NCBI GenBank assembly: GCA_049889815.1
Contig: JBMHCR010000001.1
Location: forward strand, 1-54,706
Length of the DNA: 54,706 bases
Direction of reading: 5' to 3'
Origin: JBPOFY01 sp049889815
GTDB taxonomy: Bacteria; Verrucomicrobiota; Verrucomicrobiia; Opitutales; Coraliomargaritaceae
Shown here: piece by piece, positions 1 to 7,781 of the stretch
Numbering within the stretch: position 1 is the stretch's first letter
Layout of the letters: the number at the start of each line of letters is the position of its first letter
Notes under the pieces: generated by a model
Told to the model about the DNA's origin: nothing
What the model saw: only the letters and a program-made list of their open reading frames with translations
Databases searched by the model: none
Translations under genes and position numbers: made by a program

Positions 1-33
1 ATTCGTTCCGAGCGAGCAAGGCGAGCGACATGA

Positions 34-61
34 CCGAACAGCGGCATCACCGCTGGATCGG
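34..61. repeat. Short intergenic hairpin
   Basis: An imperfect palindrome: CCGAACAGCGG, a CATCA loop, then CCGCTGGATCGG. It lies in the first 100 bases, where I recognise no gene. It may be one copy of a dispersed palindromic repeat, but a second copy was not found in this window. Confidence 0.4.
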
Positions 62-103
62 AACATCGTAGATGAGAATTCGGTAACAATCGCTTCTTAG
101 CCC

Positions 104-136
104 AAAAAAACCCGCCGACTTAAACAGTGCGACGAG
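104..136 (-). terminator. Rho-independent terminator of tRNA-Val
   Basis: Read on the minus strand, a seven-pair stem (CTCGTCG with CGGCGGG, including two G-T wobbles) closes a 12-base loop and is followed by seven T residues. It starts six bases after the tRNA 3' end, so it fits a terminator for the tRNA transcript. Confidence 0.7.
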
Positions 137-141
137 TTAAA

Positions 142-218
142 TGGTGGGAGCTACAGAATTCGAATCTGCGACCTCATCCATGTCAAGGATGCGCTCTAAC
201 CAACTGAGCTAAGCCCCC
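142..218 (-). tRNA. tRNA-Val (anticodon GAC)
   Basis: The minus strand folds into a full cloverleaf. The acceptor stem is GGGGGCT with AGCTCCC, the D arm GCTC...GAGC, the anticodon stem CATCC/GGATG around loop TTGACAT (anticodon GAC), and the T arm has the TTCGAAT loop. The 3' CCA is encoded. GAC reads the valine codon GUC. A terminator follows at once. Confidence 0.97.
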
Positions 219-309
219 GTAAAATAGGAAGGCAGGACTAAATGTGGCGCCCCAAACAAGTGCAAGAAAAAATTTGAAGATATCCGAAAGGCTGCGAGTG
301 TTGGCGGCT

Positions 310-1110
310 ATGGAAATCGCACGTATTCAGGAAGCCGACGGGAGTATTCATTATGGCAGCGAAGTCGGGAATCAAGTCTATCGTATCGAGGGCGACATCT
401 ACGGCGAATACCACCAAACTGACCAGTTATTGGCACCCACCAAACGCCTCGCACCAGTCGTCCCGACCACAATTTTCGGTATTGGGCTAAACTACTGTGA
501 ACACGCAGCTGAAACTGGGAGCGCGCTTCCTGAACATCCGATCGTCTTCATGAAGAATCCCGCCGCGATTTGCAACCCGGGCGACCCGATCGTATTGCCA
601 CGCCACCTACACAGTGACCAAGTCGACTATGAAGCCGAGCTCGCTGTCGTAATTGGCAAGACCTGTAAAAATGTCTCGGCCTCAGATGCGCTCGACTATG
701 TTTTGGGTTACACCTGCGCAAACGATGTCAGCGCGCGCGATTGGCAGAAATTTCACAGTGGCGGTCAGTGGGTGAAAGGAAAAAGCTTTGATAGCTTCTG
801 CCCGCTTGGGCCGAACTTAGTCATCGCTCAACGCATCCCAAATCCCCAAATTCTGCCAATTCGAGGGATTCTAAATGGCGATATTCGGCAAGAATCGTGG
901 ACGGGCGATATGATCTTCAGTGTAGCTGAGATCATCGCATTCTTAAGTGGCAGCACTACCCTACTTCCCGGAACCGTCATTTTGACGGGAACTCCCTCTG
1001 GTGTCGGCATGGCTTCGGATCCGCAACGCTTCCTAAAGCAAGGCGACGAGTTTACGGTCGAGATTACAGGCATCGGTTGCCTGAGGAATAGCGTGATCGC
1101 CGAAGTTTAA
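310..1110 (+). CDS. Fumarylacetoacetate hydrolase (FAH) family protein
   Basis: This is a 266-residue FAH-fold protein from the ATG at 310. An in-frame GTG at 244 would add 22 residues, but family members usually begin with a strand like MEIARIQ, so I prefer 310. Family hallmarks are visible: the GLNYCEHAAE segment, the metal-binding VDYEAELAVVIG motif, GYTCANDVSARDWQ, and the C-terminal GTVILTGTPSGVG. Members cleave or decarboxylate beta-diketo acids (for example acylpyruvates or 2,4-diketo-3-deoxy sugar acids) using Mg2+ or Mn2+. The substrate cannot be read from the sequence. It converges with a dehydrogenase gene, their stop codons overlapping, and shares a neighbourhood with sugar-oxidation genes, so a sugar-acid role is a reasonable inference. 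Confidence 0.9.
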   Translation: MEIARIQEADGSIHYGSEVGNQVYRIEGDIYGEYHQTDQLLAPTKRLAPVVPTTIFGIGLNYCEHAAETGSALPEHPIVFMKNPAAICNPGDPIVLPRHLHSDQVDYEAELAVVIGKTCKNVSASDALDYVLGYTCANDVSARDWQKFHSGGQWVKGKSFDSFCPLGPNLVIAQRIPNPQILPIRGILNGDIRQESWTGDMIFSVAEIIAFLSGSTTLLPGTVILTGTPSGVGMASDPQRFLKQGDEFTVEITGIGCLRNSVIAEV

Positions 1111-1934
1111 AGCACCCGCATGATCGAGAGAAAATCATCCCCACCAAAGCCAGCAGATTCTGCGGCTTCAAGACATTGACTCACTGTTTCTAAAAGCGGC
1201 AATTCCTCGCTCGCTGCTGCCTTTGCCAAGCGCATATCTTTATTCATGTTTCTGGTAGAAAACTGCGGTGCGAAGTCTTCATCGCGAATCTTCTGCTCCT
1301 TCAATTCAGAGAGACCCGACCAAGCAACGTTTTTCTTCATCACCTCGAAGAAACAATCATCGGATACGCCTGCATTCCGAGCGATACGAATGCTCTCACA
1401 TAAAGCCTGTAGGATACCTACAATCTGCAAGTTCATCGCCAGTTTGATGGATGCCGCTTGCGCAGGCGTGCCAATGTTGAAGCGACTGCAGGACAGGATC
1501 GATAGCAACTCAATGACGGCATCGGGAATTTCTTGATTGGCACCAAGAAAGTAGACCGTCTGATGCGCTTCCGCAGCCGGCTTACTGCCAGTAAACGGCG
1601 CCTCAATATAGGTCGCCCCCCTTGCTTCGACCCGTTCGGCAAATTCCATCGCACTGGCAGGGTCGATTGTGGTCGACTGAACGACGGTGTGCGAAGCATT
1701 TAAATGTGGGCAAAGTTGCTCGAGCGTTTCGCGCACTGAATCGGGATCGTATAAACACAGATGCAAATACGCGGCTGACGCTGCGCAATTCTTCAACGAG
1801 GTTAAATCGAAATCCAGATCGGGCTTTTGGCTACGACTCCAAACAGCAGAAAGTCGACCCACCTCGCGATAATGCCCCGCCCAAATAGAACCAATTAATC
1901 CTAAACCCAAGACGGCTACTTTTTGTTCGTTCAT
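1107..1934 (-). CDS. 3-hydroxyisobutyrate dehydrogenase-like NAD(P)-binding protein
   Basis: A 275-residue protein of the beta-hydroxyacid dehydrogenase/6-phosphogluconate dehydrogenase superfamily. The N-terminus carries a Rossmann glycine motif (VAVLGLGLIGS, residues 7-17). The middle has the family's EAPFTGSKPAAE substrate-loop segment, and ASIKLAMN holds the lysine expected to be catalytic. The C-terminal all-alpha domain is complete. Such enzymes oxidise short hydroxy acids or reduce tartronate-type semialdehydes. It is the last of a minus-strand group that starts at 4474, separated by 80 bases from the oxidoreductase upstream. The exact substrate is unknown. Confidence 0.85.
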   Translation of the reverse strand: MNEQKVAVLGLGLIGSIWAGHYREVGRLSAVWSRSQKPDLDFDLTSLKNCAASAAYLHLCLYDPDSVRETLEQLCPHLNASHTVVQSTTIDPASAMEFAERVEARGATYIEAPFTGSKPAAEAHQTVYFLGANQEIPDAVIELLSILSCSRFNIGTPAQAASIKLAMNLQIVGILQALCESIRIARNAGVSDDCFFEVMKKNVAWSGLSELKEQKIRDEDFAPQFSTRNMNKDMRLAKAAASEELPLLETVSQCLEAAESAGFGGDDFLSIMRVL

Positions 1935-2014
1935 ACGGTAAACATCGACGGTCTTACCTCAATGTCAACCGCGCTTCAGATGCAGGCTCGAGGAATAAAG
2001 CCTCTCCTAAAATG

Positions 2015-3130
2015 CTACTTCAAGTCCGCTAGGCCATCTGCGGCCATTGGCAAAGGACGCTTGCATGTAGATTTAATTTCTACTGTGGCTCCCATGCGCT
2101 CCGACTCGTGAAAGGCTAGTATAACTTCAAGGACATGTTGCGCAACCGCACCACTGCAACGCGGTTCGCGACCTTCACGAATTGCCTCAATCATATCGAC
2201 TAAACCAAGACCGCGCCCACCTTTGTAATCAAAGGGCACTATATGATCAACAAAATCAGAACTCGCGAAGGTGTTGCTCAGCTGAGGAACCTGGTCGAAC
2301 AAGTTAGGGTCCGTGCCGCGAATCGCACCGATCGTGCCGAAGAATTCAGGAATATTATCGCTTTGCTGACCGTAACAATGATCGAACGAAAACAGGATCT
2401 GAACGATCACACCGCTCACTGTCTCCAAAGAACCAGTATACAAAGTCGGGGTTTCGACTTGCATAACTTTCCCCTCGAGTGGCTGGCAACGAATCGGGCG
2501 TTCATTAAAACCCCGCGTTGCGCGACCTTGCACCGACCTAACCGGACCCAGAGTCTGCACCAATAGACTCAAATAGTAAGGTCCCATGTCGAGCAAAGGT
2601 CCCCCACCGACTTGATAGTAAAACTCGGGATTGGTATGCCAATGCTCTACCCCAGGGCTCGCCATTTGTAAACGTACTGACAAGGGGCGCCCAATTGCAC
2701 CGTCATCGATCATTTTACGGATCGTTTGTGTCCCAGGACCCAAAACCGTATCCGGGGCACACCCCACCTTGAGGTCTTTGTTGTTCGCCAGTGCTAAAAC
2801 ATCCTCGCCCTCTTCAACTGAGAGCGCGAACGGTTTCTCACAATAAACGTGTTTACCCGCTTGAAGCGCTTGCATATTGATCGGCGCATGTGCCGCGGGA
2901 TGCGTAAGATTCAAAATGACATCGATTTCTTTGTCTCCAAGAAGTGCCTCGATGCTCGAATATACCTGCGGAATTTCAAAATCCTTAGCGAGCGCCGCTG
3001 CAACTTCCTGACGAACATCGCAGCACGCAACGATCTCAAAAGCAGTCTGCGCATCCTTGCTGAAAGGAACATAAGCATTGCGAGCAATGATACCGCAGCC
3101 GACCAGACCAACTTTCAGGGGCTCACTCAT
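2015..3130 (-). CDS. Gfo/Idh/MocA family oxidoreductase
   Basis: A 371-residue NAD(P)-dependent dehydrogenase. The N-terminal Rossmann domain begins with VGLVGCGIIARNAYVPF. The family signature CEKPFALS (the EKP motif with the lysine important for catalysis) comes near residue 95, and a C-terminal alpha/beta domain contains the GGGPLLDMGPYYL stretch. Family members oxidise hydroxyls of sugars, inositols and sugar acids, and Verrucomicrobiota carry many copies. It sits 14 bases downstream of a ThuA-like gene on the same strand. Gfo/Idh/MocA and ThuA proteins are often adjacent in carbohydrate-use loci, which supports a shared pathway. Confidence 0.93.
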   Translation of the reverse strand: MSEPLKVGLVGCGIIARNAYVPFSKDAQTAFEIVACCDVRQEVAAALAKDFEIPQVYSSIEALLGDKEIDVILNLTHPAAHAPINMQALQAGKHVYCEKPFALSVEEGEDVLALANNKDLKVGCAPDTVLGPGTQTIRKMIDDGAIGRPLSVRLQMASPGVEHWHTNPEFYYQVGGGPLLDMGPYYLSLLVQTLGPVRSVQGRATRGFNERPIRCQPLEGKVMQVETPTLYTGSLETVSGVIVQILFSFDHCYGQQSDNIPEFFGTIGAIRGTDPNLFDQVPQLSNTFASSDFVDHIVPFDYKGGRGLGLVDMIEAIREGREPRCSGAVAQHVLEVILAFHESERMGATVEIKSTCKRPLPMAADGLADLK

Positions 3131-3144
3131 AACGGGTCACAAAA

Positions 3145-3786
3145 TTAACGACTCGCCCACTGCGCACCGCGGATAATAAAATCCCAAACATAAGGATGTT
3201 CATCAAACTCTTCGGGAGCATGGCCCAAAGAGCAATAAAACACACGGCCCGCGCCCCAATTCCGCGTCCATGCAACAGGCATCGCAACCGTAACACCCTC
3301 GTAGATGTAATCGGTCTCGATCAAAACATCCAAACTCGGATCCACATGCAAATAATACTGCTCAGAATTATAATAAAAATCAACCGGTAGCCCTTGGGTG
3401 AGTGGGTGATCTTTTTGCACCACGCGAACCTTGTAATCCCCGACGTGCGGGTGCCCGACAAACTGCCCGCCTACCATGAAATTGTATTCGGCTGCGGCTC
3501 GAAACGCATCACCCATGCCACCATGGGCCCCTGCAATTCCTACCCCGGCTCTCACTGCCCCACAAATAGCAGCTTCTTGGCCTTCGGTGAGAATGTCCAT
3601 AGTCCAGTCTGGAACAATGAGATCGAATTGCTTCAAAGCAGCTAGTTCGTCTAGACAACTCAAGCTATCAGAGAGCGTTACATCGAAGCCAACTTGCTTC
3701 AGTGATACTTCATAGCGCTTCGCTACCTCCTCAGGAAAGTGCCCCTGCCAGCCCCCATAGAATACCAATGCTTTCTTTGCCATCAT
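3145..3786 (-). CDS. ThuA-like domain protein
   Basis: A 213-residue protein that starts MMAKKALVFYGGWQGH; either of the first two Met codons could be used. The sequence fits the ThuA (trehalose utilisation) family, which has a class-I-glutamine-amidotransferase-like flavodoxin fold. Visible matches are the first beta strand with GGWQGH, GVGIAGAHGGMGDAFR, and the HPLTQGLP and WTRNWGAGRVFYCSLGH segments. The biochemical activity of ThuA proteins is poorly defined, though some take part in disaccharide oxidation with Gfo/Idh/MocA partners. It lies four bases after the hexapeptide-protein gene and 14 bases before the oxidoreductase, so the three are probably one transcript. Confidence 0.88.
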   Translation of the reverse strand: MMAKKALVFYGGWQGHFPEEVAKRYEVSLKQVGFDVTLSDSLSCLDELAALKQFDLIVPDWTMDILTEGQEAAICGAVRAGVGIAGAHGGMGDAFRAAAEYNFMVGGQFVGHPHVGDYKVRVVQKDHPLTQGLPVDFYYNSEQYYLHVDPSLDVLIETDYIYEGVTVAMPVAWTRNWGAGRVFYCSLGHAPEEFDEHPYVWDFIIRGAQWASR

Positions 3787-3790
3787 CGAA

Positions 3791-4474
3791 TCAGTCTATT
3801 CGTGGGGCCGTGTGAATCGGCTCTTTTGTAAAGGCGATGGTCTTGGCAGCAAGCGTTCCGCGGAACGCGATCGTCGGCATTACCAACGCACGCTTACCAA
3901 GAATCGACCCCGGATTCAACACAGCATTACAGCCAACCTCCGCTTCATCCCCGACAAGAGCACCCAACTTACGCATGCCAGAGGAAATTCGCTTCCCATC
4001 CAATAGCTGCACTGGCACGTCCGCTTGGTCCAAACGCAAATTCGAACAAATCACACCTGCACCCAAATGCGCCTTATTACCTAGAACACTGTCCCCGATA
4101 TAACTAAAATGCGGTACTTGCACGCCATCTAGCAATAGGCAGTTTTTAAACTCACAAGAATTGCCCAATACGCAGTTCGCGCCCGCGATAACATTGCCCC
4201 GAATATATACGCTTGGGCGTAACTCGCAGCCTTCGGCGATATACGCAGGCCCCTTGATCGAACCAAAAGCAGGCAATTCTACCGAAGGATGAATATAGAC
4301 AGGGCCCTCGATCTTAAACCCCGATGGCACCTCACCCCCATACGGAACAAATTCAATGCCCGCCAGCGCCTTCTTGATTGCAGCAACCCATTCCCAGGGA
4401 GCACCATCAACGGGAAATGAGTGTGCAAATGGCAGTGACTCGGGAAAAGTAAACAAATCGCTAGCTTTGAGCAT
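3791..4474 (-). CDS. Left-handed beta-helix (hexapeptide) acyltransferase-like protein, GlmU-C-like
   Basis: A 227-residue protein with a short helical N-terminus and then many hexapeptide-repeat turns ([LIV]-G-x4 style), such as GPAYIAEGCELRPSVYIRG and NVIAGANCVLGNSCEF. This resembles the acetyltransferase half of GlmU-type UDP-GlcNAc enzymes. The nucleotidyltransferase half is absent, so it is not a complete GlmU. The stretch GAGVICSNLRLD resembles the G(A/T)xxxxN loop of sugar-1-phosphate acyltransferases and related nucleotidyltransferase-like proteins. It is the first gene of the minus-strand group and is divergent from hflX. The substrate is unknown. Confidence 0.82.
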   Translation of the reverse strand: MLKASDLFTFPESLPFAHSFPVDGAPWEWVAAIKKALAGIEFVPYGGEVPSGFKIEGPVYIHPSVELPAFGSIKGPAYIAEGCELRPSVYIRGNVIAGANCVLGNSCEFKNCLLLDGVQVPHFSYIGDSVLGNKAHLGAGVICSNLRLDQADVPVQLLDGKRISSGMRKLGALVGDEAEVGCNAVLNPGSILGKRALVMPTIAFRGTLAAKTIAFTKEPIHTAPRID

Positions 4475-4596
4475 ACCGTCGAGACAACAAATTCAGGGCG
4501 ATTCTGCGAACCAAAAATGAGCTATGTATTCGATTATTGGGGGTGGACTCAAGCGGCTAAGCACTTACGTTCCCTCGTTTTCTAACTCTAGAATCT

Positions 4597-5892
4597 GTGC
4601 ACGACGTCAAAGAGAAACCAAAAATGGTCGAGCGAGCCATGCTCATCGGTATCACGCTGCCTCAGTGTGAAGACTCAACGACCCGTAGCCTTTTGGATGA
4701 ATTGAGAGAACTGGTGACTACGCTCGAGATCGGCATTCAACATGAGCGTATTATCTCGATTCGAAAACCGCAGGCCAAATTTCTAGTCGGCTCTGGCAAA
4801 GCCGAAGAATTGATCAAGGAAGCGAAATCTAACAACTGTGACGTCATCATTTTCGACAATGAGTTAACGCCCGCACAGCAACGAAACTGGGAGAAGGCGG
4901 CCGACGACAAAATTCTGGTGATCGATCGCCAAGAGGTAATCCTCGATATCTTTGGCAATCGCGCTCAGACCAAAGAGGCGGTGCTTCAAGTCGAACTCGC
5001 TCGACTCGAATACAATCTGCCTCGTCTAAAAAGTGCCTGGACTCACCTCAGTCGTCAGCGTGGTGGTGGATCGATGCAGCGAGACGCTGGTGAAACGCAG
5101 CTAGAACTCGACCAGCGCATGGTTCGTACCCAGATTTCTCGCGTTAAGAAAGAGCTGGTCACGGTCATTCAACACCGAGAAGTACAACGCAAGAAACGGA
5201 TGACCGTCCCAGTCCCTACGTGCGCGATTGTTGGTTATACCAACGCAGGAAAGTCCTCACTACTCAACAAACTGACCAACTCCGACATCCTAGCAGAAGA
5301 CAAACTCTTTGCGACGCTCGACCCAACCTCTCGACGTTGCCCACTACCAAGCGGTCAGCCCTTAGTGATCACCGACACAGTCGGATTCGTCCGTAACCTT
5401 CCACATAGACTCGTCGATGCCTTCAAGGCCACACTTGAAGAAGCAATCGTTTCCAACTTCCTGATACACGTCCTCGATGTGAACAGTCCAGAAGTCGAAG
5501 CCCATGCAAAAACGACGCTCGATGTCCTGAATGAGCTCGGCGCAAAAGAAAAAACCACACTGACTGTTTTCAACAAAATCGATGATCTCTGGGATGAAAG
5601 CACAATTTCCAATTTAAGAATCAGCTATCCCGATGCCCATTTTATAAGCGCCCATACCGGAGCTGGAGTTCCCGAATTACTCAAGGCCATGGAAGCGATC
5701 ATTGAGAGAGACTTTTCTCAATTACGCCTATTGATCCCCCATGAGCGCTACGACTTAGTTGCGCGCCTACACCGCGAAGGCGGTGTCCGCAAAGAAGAAG
5801 CACGTGATGAAGGGACCTATCTCGTAACGTCAGTCCCAGATCGCATGCTGAGTTCGATAAACGGCTATATTCTGGCAAATAAAGACGCCTAG
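4597..5892 (+). CDS. hflX: GTPase HflX
   Basis: A ribosome-associated GTPase that in other bacteria splits stalled or heat-damaged ribosomes. The N-terminal HflX domain contains the characteristic KFLVGSGKAEEL and DNELTPAQQRNWE segments, then RQRGGGSMQRDAGETQLE before the G domain. The G domain shows G1 GYTNAGKS, G3 DTVGF and G4 NKID. The length of 431 residues is normal. The reading frame opens with GTG at 4597; the ATG at 4624 (MVERAMLIGI) is a plausible alternative and gives a typical family N-terminus. It stands alone on the plus strand. Confidence 0.96.
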   Translation: MHDVKEKPKMVERAMLIGITLPQCEDSTTRSLLDELRELVTTLEIGIQHERIISIRKPQAKFLVGSGKAEELIKEAKSNNCDVIIFDNELTPAQQRNWEKAADDKILVIDRQEVILDIFGNRAQTKEAVLQVELARLEYNLPRLKSAWTHLSRQRGGGSMQRDAGETQLELDQRMVRTQISRVKKELVTVIQHREVQRKKRMTVPVPTCAIVGYTNAGKSSLLNKLTNSDILAEDKLFATLDPTSRRCPLPSGQPLVITDTVGFVRNLPHRLVDAFKATLEEAIVSNFLIHVLDVNSPEVEAHAKTTLDVLNELGAKEKTTLTVFNKIDDLWDESTISNLRISYPDAHFISAHTGAGVPELLKAMEAIIERDFSQLRLLIPHERYDLVARLHREGGVRKEEARDEGTYLVTSVPDRMLSSINGYILANKDA

Positions 5893-6208
5893 ACGGTCTT
5901 CGGTTGAGTATCGCGAACCATCTCACGCAACTTTCGTATCCTCTAACTTTCTTAAGAAAGGGCGATTGCGTCCAGCTTCCACTGACTATCTTGTACAGAT
6001 GAGCTGTAGTCCGACACGAGATGAAAGACCCCTTGCAAGACAGCCTCCGTCTGGGGATCGTTAAAAAACATCCACATCCGCGCTATTTTTAAAAAATTAT
6101 CCAAACGGATTCGTAAACGCTTAGCATCAACCTTCTCACAACCGTATGTGAATAAGTTCTCCGCTGAAATTGACAGCACCGAGTTCAAAAATAATATTCG
6201 TGACCGCC

Positions 6209-6781
6209 ATGACACGACACAGCCAAGAACAGAGAAATCAGCTACTTTTGATCTTTTGGAGCCTGCTCTTTGTAAAATGTTTTACGCTGGAATACCTCGT
6301 CCTCAAGTATGAGGCTCCCATCAACACCTCACTATACGTTTGGAGCTTGTCGATCTTTATGGCGACGGTCGCCACCCTCGTTAAATTTCGTATTGAGAGG
6401 TCACCCATTTCAACTGAAAGGACGGTGGCCATTCATCAAGTACTGTGGGCGCTTGCATTGACCGGCATTGGCGGCCTAGGGATCGCAAACGCTTTCGGCA
6501 AGATACTCGAAACGGTGCCGACACTAACCGTGATCGCCGTGTTGATAGGCACGGGCTATACTGCCCAAGGAATACTTCTGAAACAAGCCAGAGCAGCCAT
6601 CATAGGATTTATTTGGTGGTTATCAGCAGCACTCCTCAGCCGATCATCTTCTCCAAATAGCTTCCTACTTTTTAGCATCTGTCTGCTAACATTGATTTCG
6701 CTGCCGACAATCGTCTTGTATTTCCGCAAACCTTCAGAACCAAAACAGGGCGAAAATCCTAAAGTGTTGTCACATTTCTAG
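6209..6781 (+). CDS. Hypothetical multi-pass membrane protein
   Basis: I do not recognise a family. From the ATG at 6209 the protein has 190 residues; an ATG at 6170 would add 13. Five hydrophobic stretches are visible: LLLIFWSLLFVKCFTL, SLYVWSLSIFMATVATLV, the ALALTGIGGLGIA region, an IAVLIGTGYTAQGILL/AAIIGFIWWLSAALL pair, and FLLFSICLLTLISLPTIVLYF. It ends in a short charged tail. It sits 44 bases upstream of the uracil-DNA glycosylase gene on the same strand. The function is unknown; a small inner-membrane protein is all that can be said. Confidence 0.6.
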   Translation: MTRHSQEQRNQLLLIFWSLLFVKCFTLEYLVLKYEAPINTSLYVWSLSIFMATVATLVKFRIERSPISTERTVAIHQVLWALALTGIGGLGIANAFGKILETVPTLTVIAVLIGTGYTAQGILLKQARAAIIGFIWWLSAALLSRSSSPNSFLLFSICLLTLISLPTIVLYFRKPSEPKQGENPKVLSHF

Positions 6782-6825
6782 AGAAGTGACTCGACGCCCC
6801 TTAGCGCATCGCCAAGCTCATTTAT

Positions 6826-7722
6826 ATGACTGAGGGTCTCGATGCGATATATGATGAATTACGCCGCCTGCAAAAAGAAGGTGTCGGGCACGTATTCGTC
6901 GAAGACACAACCCAGTCACTCCTCACTACCAACTCGGGGGCCAGCGCCTCACTCAAGAGAGGCGAACCCGTTGAACACGAGAGCTTGGCCGAACTGATCA
7001 AGAAGCCCGCAGCGCCAGCGCCGGTAAAAGAGATCACAAAGGCGCAGGCAGCAGTTGCTACTCTACCCGATCTACCAGCAATCGAGATTCCTGATGTTGA
7101 ATCAAATCAGCAATTAGAGTGGCTCAAGGAACGCGTCCTCGCTTGCGAGACTTGCAAGCAGCAAAAGAAAGATGAAGAGAAACTCGTCTTTGGCGAAGGT
7201 GCGCACGATGCCGACATTCTCTTTTGCGGTGACGCCCCTGGAACTGACGAGGCGCGCTCAGGCGTCCCATTTGCAGGTGATGCCGGGGAGCTATTGAATA
7301 AAATTATCAAGGCAATGGGACTCAATCGTTCAAAGGTCTATTGCACCTACTTGGTCAAATGGCGTCCAAAAAATGACAAACCGTATGGAAACCGTCCTCC
7401 AAATTCAGAGGAATTGCGATTTTGCCTACCCTATTTTCGAGCTGAGGTCGATATTGTGCGCCCCAAAGTTATCGTGGCACTCGGGCAAAATACCGTAAAC
7501 GGACTCTTTGGCTTCAAACCCGAGCGTAAGTTGGGACAGATCCGCGGCACTTGGGATGTTTTTCAAGATACTCCAACCCTCATCACATTTTGCCCATCCT
7601 ATCTACTGCGCAATGACAGCATGAAGACCAAGCGTCTGGTTTGGGAAGACCTTCTGTCGGCGATCGAAAAAGTCGGCCTGCCGATCAGCGATAAACAGCG
7701 GGGCTTCTTTCTTCCTAAATAG
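6826..7722 (+). CDS. Family-4-like uracil-DNA glycosylase
   Basis: A 298-residue protein of the SPO1-polymerase-related/family 4 UDG group, which removes uracil from DNA. An N-terminal extension of about 100 residues, low in complexity and rich in Ala/Pro, precedes the catalytic domain. The domain starts at CETCKQ (first two iron-sulphur cysteines) and has motif GDAPGTDEARSGVPFAGDAG (family GEAPGxxEDxxGxPFVGxAG), then PKVIVALG. The usual third cluster cysteine in the N-x-x-K-C-R-P motif is replaced: the sequence reads YCTYLVKWRPK. The fourth cysteine (RFCLPYF) is present. It may be a subfamily variant with altered cluster ligation. The gene starts 44 bases after the membrane-protein gene. Confidence 0.85.
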   Translation: MTEGLDAIYDELRRLQKEGVGHVFVEDTTQSLLTTNSGASASLKRGEPVEHESLAELIKKPAAPAPVKEITKAQAAVATLPDLPAIEIPDVESNQQLEWLKERVLACETCKQQKKDEEKLVFGEGAHDADILFCGDAPGTDEARSGVPFAGDAGELLNKIIKAMGLNRSKVYCTYLVKWRPKNDKPYGNRPPNSEELRFCLPYFRAEVDIVRPKVIVALGQNTVNGLFGFKPERKLGQIRGTWDVFQDTPTLITFCPSYLLRNDSMKTKRLVWEDLLSAIEKVGLPISDKQRGFFLPK

Positions 7723-7726
7723 AGCC

Positions 7727-7756
7727 AAAAAAAGGCCGTAGGTGAAATCTACGGCC
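7727..7756 (-). terminator. Terminator of the mcsA-mcsB-clpC operon
   Basis: A perfect eight-pair stem (GGCCGTAG with CTACGGCC) and a seven-base loop lie between two convergent genes. On the minus strand it is followed by seven T residues, so it is oriented to end transcription from clpC. It may also act weakly on the plus strand. Confidence 0.85.
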
Positions 7757-7781
7757 CTTGCCTAAAATAACACAATACGAT

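Noticed and set aside
1..103. Possible end of a minus-strand reading frame (MPLFGHVARLARSER) at the window edge
   Set aside because: This short peptide looks like translation of an intergenic palindromic repeat rather than a protein end.
5952..6215. Minus-strand 87-codon open frame after hflX
   Set aside because: It overlaps the start of the plus-strand membrane protein and shows no recognisable motif or lead sequence. It could be real, but nothing supports it.
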